Assembly (NCBI RefSeq): GCF_954871325.1
Contig: NC_088777.1
Coordinates: forward strand, 40,587,366-40,651,365
From: Gordionus sp. m RMFG-2023
Taxonomy: Eukaryota; Nematomorpha; Gordioida; Chordodea; Parachordodidae
Direction of reading: 5' to 3'
Length of the DNA: 64,000 nucleotides
The number at the start of each line of letters is the position of its first letter. Within the stretch, counting starts at the first letter, position 1. Under the pieces are notes generated by a model. That model was not told where the DNA came from. It saw only the letters and a list, made by a program, of their open reading frames with translations, and did not search any database. Shown piece by piece: positions 9,146 to 43,760 of this stretch. A program made the translations under genes and the position numbers.

Positions 9146-12068
9146 CAGTCAAAACCGTTTAATTGCGAAAGCTTGGGACCGAAATATTTAAAAATTTCGC
9201 AATTATACGATTAAAATTCAACAATTTATTTATTAAAAATCAGTTTGTGTTTTTTATAAAGATATTTATCATCTATATATATTTTAATCAAATAAGCCAT
9301 CAAACTTTGCAATAAATACAATTTTTAATTAATGTAACCAACTATATATTTTAATTTGAATAAGTTATGTAACGAATAAAAAAACTAAATTTTAAAAATT
9401 TATCTTATTTATTGAATCATAGCTTTTTTTTTCTTCCCACCAATAATCCTATATTTTTATCGTCAATTCATCAAGTTATTATTTTATAAAAAGTATTCAA
9501 TTAATTTAGATCAATCAAATAATATTAAAATATCTGAAGCACTTGAAAGTAATGTGATATATTTTGATATATATACTTTCTCTAGATCTAGACATGATTA
9601 TAGACAGAAAGGAACAAAGAAAACAAGACTTAATTATAAAAAGATTGTAATTATTTATGTATTAGCATTATAGTTGTTGATAAATTATTTTTTATTTAAT
9701 AAAATTATAATTAAATTTGTTTACTTGATTTTATCTCATTTTTTATTTAAGATATGTAAGAATTAAAGCAAAAAAAAGCTTTTATGAAAGATAATAACAT
9801 TTTTTCCTTTACAATACCCTAATATTTATTTCCATTAATTTTAACTACTTTTGTCATTTTACCTTCATTAAATTTACTGAAATATAATTTTACACAAATA
9901 TATTATCACTTTTTAAATTCTAATTTATTATTAAAGCCAAATTTTAAAATATTTTGCCTAAAAAACTGGAAACAATAAGATTAATATAAAAGAATTTAAG
10001 TTTATTAAGTGTTTTGTTTTCATTCACATGATATTTGATTTAAAATCCTATGCCTATTCAAATCTTATAAATTCTAATATTATAAATGTAAATGTATTAA
10101 CAGACCATGCTGGAATGAAAGTTTATTAATGCTTTATAACATAAGATTTTATTTGAACTAATTTTATTATACATGTATCACAATTATTATAAAGTAATAT
10201 AAGATTTAATAAAAATATTTTGTGATAAGAGTTTGGCTAGACTCTGGAGTAAATAATTCTTTTTCCACTATATTCTCTAGCTTTCTTAGTGAATCTTGAT
10301 CCCTTAGATGTTCATGAGCATATTCAAGAAAAGTATAATAACCATTAAGAGCCTGATTTTTTGTAATTAAATGATCAGATATCTCTAGGTTCCCTTCGTC
10401 ATTCTCGGAGCTTTCATAACCTTCTATAAAAAATAAGATTAATTAAAATTTTAAGTAATTAAACCTTCCAACTCTAATCTTATCTGATTACAAATATCCT
10501 GATCATCTAAAATTCCATGGCAGCTAGCATCATCATCGTGTAACACATATTCTTCAAATATGGGATCAAATTCATCTTCTTCGTTGTCAGTTAATGCTAT
10601 TTCATCCTCCGATTCCCAATCAAATGCCATAGACTTATCAAAAAATTTAGCTTCAATAAAACACTTGTGGTACTTGTCACCTCACCCCATGCAAATTTTA
10701 TAAGATAGAGGCTATCATATAGTGTAAATCTTTTATAAAAAGAAATGGTGTCATTTCCTTCCATCAATGTTATCATTTTTCTCATGATACCCTTTCTATA
10801 ATGACATTTAAAGGATCTAATTGCACCCATGACCAATGGTTGAATTAATGATGTTGTATTTGCTGGTAAAAAAATTAATTTTATATTGTTAAATGTTAAT
10901 TTTGTTTTGTGACAAGATGCATTGTCACAAAACAATAAAATTTTCTTCTTTAATGAGGAAATCCCATTCTTTAAGAATATCTTCAAAAGTTGAGGTTGTC
11001 ATCCAGCTGCTTTTATTGGAGTAGTATTTAACTGGTAATTTTTTATTTTTAAAGCACCTAGGGTTTTTAAATTTCCCTACAACATAACTTTTTATCAGAT
11101 CCATCCCCATTTATGATAAATAGAACTGTGACCTTTTCCTTGTCTGGTTTGAAGCCCAGTGGTTGAGTTCCACTAAATTCCATTGTGCCCTTTGGTAATG
11201 CTCGGTAGTATAGTCCTCATCACAATTGTAAATATTACTCCTTTGATAATCTTTAATCAGAGATGGGAGTGTATTTCTGCTCCATTCATTTGCATTAATA
11301 ATATCTGCACTCCCCTTTTCATTGCAAACATTATGAAAATTTATATTCTGTCTTTTCCTAAATCTCTGCAACCATCTGCTAGTAGGAATTCCTATAATTT
11401 ATATATATATAATATAAAAACTTATAATTACCTTCATTGAATGTTTGGCTAAAAAACATAGCTTTTTCTAACATCACTAGCCCATTTAGACTGCAATTTT
11501 TACTTCGCATTTGTGTAAACCAAACCAATAAAGCTGCTTCTGTCTTTGGGTAACAACTCATTCTAACTCTTTTAGTTGTAGGAGGTTTATTCCTTAGAAA
11601 TTGTGAGCATAGATTTTCTTTATTCGCTATTAAACGGTAGATTGTCGAGACGTGGCAATTGTAATTTGATTCTAATTGTGTTTTTGATGTAGTGTTTAAT
11701 TTATCAATTATTTCTTTTTTATGCTTCAGGGTTAATGTTTGGAATGATTTTTTTACCATTTTTATATTAATTTCTGGCGTGGTAATGAATGAATGAATGA
11801 ATGGAAAAAGGTTAAATAAAAAAAATGATGAATAATTTTTTTCGATAAATTTTTTTTATTTTTTCACTTATCCAATTAAATTAACGTTATTGTTTTATAA
11901 ATGGGACCTGAAAAATTTTGCAATTATCCGATATTTCGCAATTAACCGATTCGCAATTATAAATGTAATTTAACATTATACCATAGTAGTTATTATCAAA
12001 ATCGCGGGGTTTTTTCGCATTTAAAAGTTTTTGCACTTAAGCGATATGCAATTAAACGGTTTTGACTG
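9146..12068 (-). mobile_element. pogo/Tigger DNA transposon with both inverted ends
   Basis: Terminal inverted repeats of about 20 bp (CAGTCAAAACCGTTTAATTG) stand at 9146 and, reversed, at 12049-12068. Both are flanked by TA (9144-9145 and 12069-12070), the target duplication of this superfamily. Sub-terminal TTCGCAATTA(A/T) motifs recur inside both ends. The transposase is read on the minus strand (next entry). Length 2,923 bp. Both ends are intact by eye but the transposase is decayed, so the copy is defective yet recognisable as full length. Confidence 0.9.
10212..11759 (-). pseudogene. Tigger transposase (DDE/CENP-B-like), decayed
   Basis: N-terminal helix-turn-helix (11759 downward: FQTLTLKHKKEIIDKL..STIYRLIANK), then a ~40-bp intron after NEG, a second DNA-binding part (RWLQRFRKRQNINF), the first catalytic Asp in YNCDE (about 11235), KNPRCFK, WMTTSTFEDIL, the second Asp in FCDNASCHK (about 10920), and LPANTTSLIQPL. 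At the third catalytic position the family's QPLD is QPLV, so the Asp is lost. The C-terminal tail (SDHLITKNQALNGYY to ITKYFY) runs to about 10212. Frame breaks lie around 11110-11180 and 10920-10990. It cannot make an active enzyme. Related host-domesticated proteins exist, but these breaks argue against domestication here. Confidence 0.8.
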
Positions 12069-12141
12069 TATCAGAAATTAAAATATTATCTATCTCATAA
12101 ATTTTAATATTAGAAAATTTTAATTATTTATCACTCATAAG

Positions 12142-12564
12142 CAGTGGCGTAGCTAGAAATTTTCCTTAGAGGGGGTCCATACATATAAAAGCCTGGGGGC
12201 TTCGCCCCCAGACCCCCTTTAACGGGCCTTCGGCTCTTTTGCCCGGCCTTCGGCCGGGTATATCCTACAAATCATAACCATATCTTCGATAATATATAAT
12301 AAATATATTTTTAAATGCATCAATAATTTGTTTTATAATTTAGTAGATTATTCTCAATGATTTTATAATAATACTATCCAGAATAATTTCAATAGTAATA
12401 TAATATCCTTCCACAAACATCAAAACCAGAAAAATATAAATATTATTGATATTTATTTGATATAAAGTCACCACTTATAAGTCTTTTGAACGTATAATCT
12501 AAAAATAAATTTTTGCTCTGGGAGGGGTCCAAACCCGAAAACCACCCCCGTAGCTACGCCACTG
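12142..12564. mobile_element. hAT MITE with perfect 8-bp target duplication
   Basis: The element begins CAGTGGCGTAGCTAG and ends with the reverse complement, GTAGCTACGCCACTG. It is flanked on both sides by CTCATAAG (12134-12141 and 12565-12572), an 8-bp duplication as hAT elements make. The body has a strongly GC-rich block of small hairpins (GGGGGCTTCGCCCCC and GCCCGGCCTTCGGCCGGG), unlike everything around it, then an AT-rich half. No coding. The perfect duplication suggests a fairly recent insertion. Confidence 0.95.
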
Positions 12565-12584
12565 CTCATAAGAGTCAATATGCT

Positions 12585-13290
12585 AAACATATAAACTTTA
12601 AGCATCACCTGTCAGTCATAAGTGTTAATATTGCAATATAAATTCATAAATGTCAGTATTACTAAATAATAGAATCTTTTTAACATTACATGTCAGTCAT
12701 TAATGTCAATATCATTAAATAATAGAAATTTTTAACATTATGTGTCAGTCATAAATGTCAGTATTACTAAATAATCATAAATGTCAGTATTACTAAATAA
12801 TAGAAACTTTTAACATATCATGTCAGTCATAAATGTCAGTATTACTAAATAATTGAAACTTTTAACACATCATGTCAGTCATAAATGTCAGTATTACTAA
12901 ATAATAGAAACTTTTAACATATTATGTCAGTCATAAATGTCAGTATTACTAAATAATAGAAACTTTTAACATATCCTGTCAGTCATAAATGTCAGTATTA
13001 CTAAATAATAGAAACTTTTAACATATCATGTCAGTCATAAATGTCAGTATTACTAAATAATAAAAACTTTTAACATTACATGTCAGTCATAAATGTCAGT
13101 ATTACTAAATTATATAATGATATTTTAATAAAATATTATTATAACGTCAATCATAAATGTCAGTATTACTAAAGGGAGTTAATTTAAATTAAGTTAAAAT
13201 ATCACACTAAATTTTATAATGTTATTTTATTATAACGTCAATCATAAATATCAGTATTACTAAAGGGAGTTCATTTAAATTTAAGTTAAA
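12585..13290. repeat. ~61-bp satellite, about ten copies
   Basis: Tandem copies of a unit containing GTCAGTCATAAATGTCAGTA, TTACTAAATAATAGAAAC and TTTTAACAT run from about 12600. Early copies are diverged, the middle ones nearly identical, and two right-hand copies (13130-13290) are longer and end in AAAGGGAGTTAATTTAAAT. The homogeneous middle points to recent amplification. Confidence 0.9.
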
Positions 13291-13293
13291 ATA

Positions 13294-14110
13294 TCATATT
13301 ACACCGGGATTACAATTGCAATGTAATGGATGTAGCGCCATATTGTTAGCATCAGTATGACATTTGCATTTATATGGTAATGAAAAGGGAATGTTGAGCC
13401 TGATACATAGAGCATAGCTGAGCTCATTGTTGTCCAATTCGAGTTTGAGATTGGTAGATGGAATAACAACTAAAAATTCATATCCCCGATCTTTGATAAG
13501 TTCAATAAATGTGGATCTAGCCATTGGTGAGAAACTCGAAATAAGGTAATCAAGGGAGTTTTTCACAAGTGGTAAATCCCAATTCTTCTGCTTTACAGAG
13601 ATCAGAAGTAGGGTTGAGGTTGTGACGGATTTTGCCCATTCTATCTTAGCTGTATTCAAAAAAGGATCGTGAACCGACAGATGTTGATCAATTAATATAT
13701 GTGCCTGAAGGTGGCTAGCAATGAACGCACATATTGAGATCGACAATGGGGGTCTTATAGGCCACCATGTTTGGAAGGAAGTATGGCTTGATGCCAAGCT
13801 ATAATTAGATATTTAAGCAGTCGCTAAAGATGACTTTTATTCTGGTTTCGAATCTCAATAAATGCTCCCTCTCTAAAAATAATGGGATCGATCGTAGGGC
13901 ATAAAGGATTTTAGGGATGTTGAAGAAATTTTGAATTAAAAAAAAGGCCTTGTGAGCCGAAAGATAAGGAAGAATGCGTTTTAAATTTTCAAAGATATGT
14001 CCATATCGCTAAAAAAAGAATTCACTTGGGAGAGCCCAAATGCAATGAATTAATTATAAGAAGGTATTTCATACCCCATTCAATCGTTTAAACCTTAAAA
14101 AACCGCTTTG
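13294..14110 (-). mobile_element. LINE remnant with CCHC-type motif
   Basis: 167 codons are open on the minus strand (13797 to 13294). The end reads PSTNLKLELDNNELSYALC, IRLNIPFSLPYKCKC and ALHPLHC. This CxC..H...C block, preceded by a leucine-rich 'ALxIRLxIP' stretch, is the region between reverse transcriptase and nuclease in the LINE family whose C-terminus recurs at 4.7 and 45.3 kb. Decayed coding of the same strand continues to about 14110. It is a truncated fragment, abutting the satellite on its 3' side and the FAS upstream region on the other. Confidence 0.6.
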
Positions 14111-14197
14111 TAAAAACATTCTGTCTGGAAATGGCCTAATTAAAATTCTAAGATGTCATATGTTATGTTTGAAGATGTCAATCATTTATTTTATGAA

Positions 14198-14273
14198 AAA
14201 TCGAGTTATATTCTATCCAAATATTGCAAACTAATCATATCCTGAAATACGTCATATAAATCGCGTTATATTC
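14198..14273 (+). promoter_or_regulatory. Paired 16-bp motif upstream of FAS
   Basis: AAATCGAGTTATATTC at 14198-14213 is repeated as AAATCGCGTTATATTC at 14258-14273, exactly 60 bp apart and 70-145 bp before the FAS start codon. A TACGTCAT (CRE-like) motif lies just before the second copy. A role as a transcription-factor site is inference from position and duplication only. Confidence 0.3.
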
Positions 14274-14344
14274 ATAATATCACCCGATTATCAAATATTT
14301 TTTGCACATTTATAAATATTTTCATAAAATTAATAAAATAAAAT

Positions 14345-37215
<22,871 letters not shown>

Positions 37216-37853
37216 ACATTTTTTTAGTCAACACATATTTATGAATCATGTGATAATTTCTAGTCCATTTATACATATTATATACCATCAATAATGCTTA
37301 TATTATTGCATTTTTTATTTCAATTTTTATTATATTTTTATATAGCCAAATTTATAAAAAAAATATTTAGCCTAATTTTATTGTATTTTGTATTGATTGA
37401 ATATTTTCTTCAGTGCATTTTTGTAATAAATTTGTATTTACAGATATGCTTTCGTAGAGTTCGTTTATGCGTTGATCAGTGTTTGTTTGCTCTTTAAAGA
37501 AAATTTAATCAAATATATAATATTAAATGAACATTGTATAAAAACATCGTGTTGAATCGAACTGAGAAACGGAATTAAGCCCTTATAATTCAAGCCAAAA
37601 CGAAGGTGTTATTATAAAATCAAAAGGTCAAAACTAAACCACTATAAATAATAAGAATAAACTAATATAAATTCATTCAAAAAACGGAATAGAGTAATTA
37701 AACCATAATTTTTTTTTAAAGAATCGGAATGGACCCGAACAATTATAATAAACCATTTGACACCCTGAAAAAATAAGGATGCATCAAAATACAGCTTTTT
37801 AAACTTTTCATTATATTATCAAACGATCCGATTTTTAGTAAACAGAAAAAGTG
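37216..37853. other. FAS 3' flank, no clear gene
   Basis: AT-rich. It presumably contains the FAS 3' UTR. Between about 37550 and 37765 there are words like GGACCCGAAC and GACACCCTG shared with the AACCG/AACC-rich repeats near 38300 and 40590, so an old MITE copy is likely. Confidence 0.45.
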
Positions 37854-38175
37854 TCTAAAAATTATGAATATATTATAAATGAAATTAAATATTCCAATAT
37901 TTAAAAATAAAAAATATAACCTTGTTTAATGCTACTTCTTATATTTTCAGCTGCCATTTTTATGAATACATTTCCAAAATTCATCCAATGATCTTTTTCG
38001 TTATGCTTTATAGCCCTTTAAATATAAAACTTGAAATAAAATAAGTTAAAAAAATTTACGTAAGAGCTTCTCGGCATTTATTCCGTTTTTTATCTAATAA
38101 AATGGCGCATTTACGACTTGTTATAATTGTATCTCCTAATTTTTCAATATTTTGAAGACCGTTTCCGGTTTCCAT
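37848..38175 (-). CDS. PDRG1: PDRG1-like prefoldin-type subunit, C-terminus unresolved
   Basis: PDRG1 is a small beta-prefoldin-like protein of the R2TP/URI chaperone complex. Exon 1 runs 38175-38060 (METGNGLQNIEKLGD, then ILLDKKRNKCREAL). A 44-bp intron follows, then exon 2 at 38015-37921 (AIKHNEKDHWMNFGNVFIKM, then AENIRSSIKQ). The blocks LD.KRN..RE.L and FGN.FIKM match the human protein in order and spacing, with consistent splice phase. The next acceptor (37855) would add only six residues before a stop, giving about 76 residues where human has 133, so the second helix is missing. A further exon may have been missed, or the gene is truncated. The ATG at 38175 fits the family's short N-terminus. 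The gene is convergent with FAS. Confidence 0.6.
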
Positions 38176-38681
38176 GTGATCCTTAATATAAGAATAAATT
38201 TATTAATCAAGCATTTTTTATAAAATAACTATTCTAACTGGCCATCTTATTAGCTAATCCTTGCCAATGTCAAGCCTCAAAAAACATTTTTTAGCAGGGT
38301 TCCAAACCGAAACTTTAAACCGTTATAATTTACAGAACCTGAACTATTATAAATTTTATTACATGAATCGAACCTCTAAAAAATATTAATAACCAATTTT
38401 GATTGATAGTATCAGTAAGTATAAACAAAAATTTTTGAATAATTATTTGATTATGCCAAACACCCAGGTTAGCGCATGTGTTCTCAGCCATATAAATCTA
38501 TGCGTTGGTGCCAGCTATATGCCAATAAGTAAGATATATATAAATAATTATACAGAAAGACTATTTTACAGTAGAGGGGAGGGATTGAATTTATATTAAT
38601 ACAAATTAAAATAGTTAGATTTATGTTATCAAATAAGGTCCTAGATTTATGTTTTCAAATAAGGTCCTCTATGCATAAAAA
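38176..38681. other. No clear gene; AACCG-rich repeat scrap
   Basis: Positions 38297-38390 carry AAACCGAAAC, AAACCGTTATAA and GAACCTGAAC words, the same motif family as the MITE at 40588. A plus-strand open frame (38399-38599) is short and has no sign of conservation. Confidence 0.4.
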
Positions 38682-40190
38682 TAGGGCTGTGCCAATATTA
38701 AATATAAAATCGGTACCGATATTTAGCGTTTTCCAAAAATATCGGATCGAGCCGATACTTGTAAAAACCCCGATCCGATCTTTTTACTAAAAATACAATT
38801 CTTAAAACTTTTGAGTATTGAAACTTTGAATTATTATTACATCATATTTATTATTTTTTTAAAAAAAAATAATATTTAAAAAATTAATAAATTTTTCCGA
38901 GTTTCAGTGATTTATTTTACATTAATAATATTTTCTAAAAAAAATTTTTAAACAATGGAAATGTTATTTATTTTTTTAAATAGATTTTAAAAGATTTTTT
39001 ATAAAAATAGAAAAGAACACCCAAAGTTTTATTTATTTTTAATTTTTTTAAAAAATAACACCAATTTTATTATTTATACTTTAAATAAAAGAATCATTTA
39101 AATATGGTTTCTGAATTAAGAAAATATTTTAAAAAAGATAAAAGAGAATTTTGCAAAATGCGTTATCTGCAGAATTCTAATTTCACGGGAAGGAATACTG
39201 AAAAATTCATTTAATACAAAAAATATTCGGAAAAATTTAAAGCGATTCCATCAAACGGAATTCGAAGAGCTAATAAAAAAAAGAACGAGAAACATTAGAA
39301 AAAACAAATCAAATTTTTTTAAAAAAGCCCTGAAAGTCAGCCAACAATATCAGCTATTATTAATATAACTAATAATTGGAAATATTCTGATCCTAAATCC
39401 ATAATAATTTCTAAATTTATAGGGGAAATGATAGCGTGCAACCAGCAGATTTCTATCTTGGCGGATATCGGCTAAAAGGTTTTACATTATTTTGTCCAAA
39501 TTACAAAATTCCCAATAGAAAGTGTTATTCCAGATATATATGAAAAACTCTCCAAAAAAATACGTAAAGAAATTTTGTTTGACGATTCTTATTTCTCCTT
39601 TACGCTAGATATATGGAATAGAAATTCAAGTGGCGATTCTCACATCTCATTAACATGCCACTATATAAACCAAAATTTTAAACAAATTAATAGAGTTCTA
39701 AATGCTAAAACATTTAATGAGTCGCATACAGCAATAAATATTGCTCAAATTTTTAGATGAAATGATTAATTATTGGGATATAAAAAGAAATACACCTAAT
39801 CATTAGAGATAATGCACCCAATATAGCTTTGGCCATGAAAAACGGGAAATAGCATTCCGTGTTTTGCACATAGTTTGCAATTGGTTGCACAGGAAGAAAT
39901 TTTATCACAGAGATCTATTATTGACATGCTTGCCCGGGTTAGAAAAATAGTAGGCCACTTTAAACATTCTTCTATTGTACAAAATAGTCTAAAAGAAATA
40001 CAAATTTGATTAAGCCTAGCAAGGCATAAATTAATCCAGGACGTGTTGACCCGTTGGGATTCTACCTATTATATGCTCAAAAGATTAATAGAACAAAAAA
40101 GGGTGGTACAGCTGTTCATTATTGATAATCCTAATTTGGGAAATCTCTCATTATATGAGTGGGAACTAGCAGAAAAGGTAATAGTCTGAA
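38682..40190 (+). mobile_element. hAT element (ZBED-like transposase), right end lost
   Basis: It begins TAGGGCTGTGCCAATATT, the end shared with 22347-23048. The transposase is read in pieces on the plus strand: FSFTLDIWNRNSSGDSHISL (39590), then a CTHSLQL-like block, EEILSQRSIIDMLARVRKIV (about 39900) and VLTRWDSTYYMLKRLIEQKR (about 40045). These are hallmark hAT blocks, with LDxW and RWxSTYxML. Stops or shifts interrupt it near 39760, 39850 and 40007. The dimerisation domain and right terminal repeat are absent; the next sequence (40200-40440) belongs to something else. Confidence 0.8.
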
Positions 40191-40254
40191 ATAGTTCTAC
40201 TGGTAGGAGAACCCTAATAGAAAATACTATAAAATATTGGTCAGGTCAGCTATA

Positions 40255-40325
40255 ATTATATAAGTTGGGAGCTTAAAGAACAGAATACTAGATAAGTTGG
40301 GAGTTTAGAGAACAGAATACTAGAG
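40255..40325. repeat. Two 31-32-bp tandem copies
   Basis: ATAAGTTGGGAGCTTAAAGA with ACAGAATACTAG is repeated once with small changes. It follows the truncated hAT element and precedes moderately GC-rich sequence (CCTGAGGCCCAGCC) of unknown origin up to about 40440. Confidence 0.75.
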
Positions 40326-40587
40326 AGAAAATGTAAACACATCATCACTAGTCACCAACCTGTTTGGCCTGAGGCCCAGCCATAAAATAGTAGTCATATT
40401 CTTCCTTTTTTGCCTGACTGAATGTCACATTTATAAAATGAAATGAAATAATAAGAAAAGTTTTTTAAAAAAATTAGCAGTTGGCAAATATTTACTATTG
40501 ATTTTCATATTATGTTTTGTAATAAATAGAATAAATTTGAAAAATATTATATTGTCAAAGTAATTGCATTAAAATATAGGCTGAAAC

Positions 40588-41189
40588 CAGGGACCCAAAC
40601 CGTTATTTACAATGGTTCAGTTTGGTTATGATTCAGTATGTAAAAAATTATAATGGTTACATTTTGGTTACGGTTCTTAAGAAAAAATTTACAAAGGTTC
40701 AGTTCAGCTAATTATAAAGGTTTATAATGGTTCATTACAGTTATAAAAATTTTTTTTATTGAAGCAAATCTTTGTCTAATTTATTTTTATTATAAGCATC
40801 TATGAATTATATATAAAAATATATATAAGATTCAAAATAACTCATTTTTAAATATATTATTATAAGTAATATATTTCCTTATATAAATGTATTCATATTT
40901 GTTTGTTGTACACAAATTTTAGCCCCAAAAAGGCCCTTTTTACCGAAACTTATGTTGCGAGAACCGCCAGTACTATAAGAGCAAGTTTATATAATTCTGG
41001 ATATTCAAATTTTTTTGATTCCTAAAATATAAAAACCAAACCAGTTTGAAGTGGTTTAACCTTTTTTTATAAAGGTTCTTTTTACTCCTTCAAAAAATTA
41101 TTATATTGATTCAATTAAGGTTAAGGTTCTGATATTTATAACAGTTTATAATGGTTTAACTGTTCATTACAGTTCAATCCAGGCCCCTT
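40588..41189. mobile_element. 602-bp MITE with perfect 8-bp target duplication
   Basis: It starts CAGGGACCCAAACCG and ends GGCCCCTT, with GCTGAAAC directly before (40580-40587) and after (41190-41197). The interior is built of many TATAATGGTT/AACCATTATA-type words in both orientations, so the two halves partly pair. No coding. Degraded relatives lie near 37550-37765, 38297, 42405 and 46550. Confidence 0.85.
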
Positions 41190-42640
41190 GCTGAAACAGA
41201 CTGGGTCTAGATATAAATATTTCTTGTCATTGAACCATGGGTAAGTTTGGGTTAAAAATTTTATTTTGCAGGTTTATTTAATATTTCTCTATTTCCAGAG
41301 ATGAATTAGTTGAATTTTTAAATCCAATTTTAATATCTCCATGAAGTGTATATACAATTAAAAAATTGCCATAAACTCAATCTCATATTAACCATATGAT
41401 TATAGTCTACTCCTCCTCAATATTATATATTTTATTATTTGAATAAGATATGCAAAACCCAACCCAAGCTTATAATAGGCTAGGTAATATTTAAATAAAA
41501 AATTTTCGGGTTGGACAATTCATACATAAAAAATCAAGCAGAGCTTCACAAATCTCTGATATTACATATTATTAATAGGCAAAATTTATGGAATAAAATT
41601 TTAATATATTTATTGAATAAGTTAATATTTTGATTAATATGCTATTTGCAAATAAAATTTTATTTTAGACATTGAACAATATAAAAATAAATATCAAAAA
41701 ACTGAAATTTTATATATTAAACATAGAATGACAAGTATACAGATTTCTTTATCATTTTTAATAAAAAAACATCTACTTAAATGATAGATAAAAATTCATA
41801 ATTTAGTCTATACAATAACAGGAAATGTTTTTATCACCTATTAATGACTTAAATGTAAAAAATAAACTCTCATATAGAATGCATAGAGATTTGACCTTCT
41901 CTAAATTATGCAACCAAAATAATAAATATGAGGTTGTAGGATTAATAGATAAAAGACATTTAATTTTTAAAAAATTCTCATTAAATTCAAAAAATTAATA
42001 AATTGAGCTACCAGATACTCTTTGATATGTCGAATCTATTATAAAAAAAATACGTGATCAACTGTCATTCAGTGTTGTCACAACTTATCTATAAAAAATA
42101 TTTTAACTAAACTTTCGTAAGTTTTATTTGACTTTTATTTATAAGGTCTAACTTCAAAAATTAATAACTTATTTTATTTAGCTTGTAGTGGAACCACCTT
42201 ATTTAAATTTGTAGCTATTAAAAATTTCCTCACCACTCTTCGCCTTCCTCTTCTTCATAAAATTAATATAAAATATATTTATAAACCATTTATAAAGTAG
42301 ACACTATATCAGCATGGGTTTCAGAATTTAAGCCTCAGTGAAAATTATAATTTTATATATTCAAAAAATAAATTTTACAAAATCGGGATACGAACACTAA
42401 CCCTCATATTTTTTCTGAACCTGAACTCGTAAAGGTTAAGGGTTCATTGAGGCAATAAAAAATTAAAGATGATTTTTGTTTTCTTGGAATCATTCCTCAT
42501 ATTTCAAAATTTAGTTTTTTTAATCCATTTTATAAGTATAAATATTACTAGTAGATAGCCCGTCAAAAATGACGGGGAATGAGAATTTTCTTCTTACTTT
42601 TATGAAGTTGTTACCTGTTATTTGAAAATAATATCCAATT
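41190..42640. other. No gene seen; repeat scraps
   Basis: AT-rich. It contains a CAGTGTTGTCACAACTTA piece at about 42073 that recalls hAT ends, and a short CCCGTCA..TGACGGG palindrome at 42559-42577. Nothing else is supported. Confidence 0.5.
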
Positions 42641-42649
42641 TTTATTCTT

Positions 42650-43760
42650 TTTACCCCCTCCCCCTTCAGGCCGGGTTCAATCCATTAAAACTAAGTGTAA
42701 ATACTATGGTTTGAGTAAAAATAAATTTAAAGCTTTTACTTGATAATACCAATATTATTTGCTAAATATTACTGATCACTTATACCTAATATTAAATATT
42801 AAAAAAAATCCCAGGCAAAGTACAAAGCCATAATAATTATAAAAAATTCTTACAAGCCCAATGAAAGATCATAATAATTTTGGTAGTTGAGATTGAAATA
42901 AAAATTTTAAATAATCATAATGAATTTAAAAATACAATCAAAATCAGATTTTCATGGGCCTTAGTTATTTTTGTAGTTGAGAATTTAGAGAATACCAATA
43001 AAATAGTATAAATAAATTAACTACTAATACCTTATTAATTAATATAAATTGTAAATAATCATAACTAAAATAAAAAAATAAATTAATATAAGGAAAATTA
43101 AAAGATTAAAAATTATGTTCGCTAATTTATAATAATAATTATTTTACAATTAAAATATTCCCGATTATATATACATTTCTATACTATTGATCTGTTGTTT
43201 AAACAACAAACTTAAATAATCTTGAACTTTATCCAATCTGAATAATACATCTTATTTTTATTCATTTTTCTTTAACTCATTTGAATCTTCCAACAGTTTT
43301 TTGATCAGGCCGAGCCCAGGCCTGCAAAAAAATTTGTTTTAGGCCAATGTCTGACCCATAGTTAATAATAAAAAATTTTCAAGCGTCCAAGCTCATAGTA
43401 ATTTTCAAAATTTTTTCCCAAACCTAGAAGGTAAATCTCTAAAAACCATATCTATTTTTTATTCTATTTTAACCCAGCTCACTACTATATTCAAGGCCAA
43501 CCCATTAAGACTAAGAGTGAATACTGTGTTTTTGAATAAAAATATATTTAAATTAGCTTTTACCTGAGGGCCATATAAATATTCTGTGTTAAATATTACA
43601 TCTATGCTTAATATTAAAAAAATTCCCAAAGGTCCACGCATTTGAGAAAATTTTATCAAACCCACTAAAGACCATAATAATTTTGATAGTGGAGAACTGA
43701 AATAAAATATATAAAAAGTCACAATGCATTTAAAAATATAAATATGAAAGTTGCATGGTC
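42650..43760. repeat. Pair of diverged ~300-bp direct repeats
   Basis: 42655-42960 and 43460-43757 share, in order, CCATTAA(A/G)ACTAAG, AAATATTAAAAAAA-type, AAAGA(C/T)CATAATAATTTT, GTAGTTGAGA/ATAGTGGAGA and CATGG(G/T)CC. Around 43300-43400 and 43768-43830 the GGCCTGC/AGGCCAATTTCTAGCCC words of the MITE family also occur. Copies of one unknown repeat, heavily decayed. Confidence 0.6.

Noticed and set aside
38399-38599. Plus-strand ORF with a moderately GC-rich middle
   Set aside because: Short, no splice context, no recognisable domain, and surrounded by repeat scraps.
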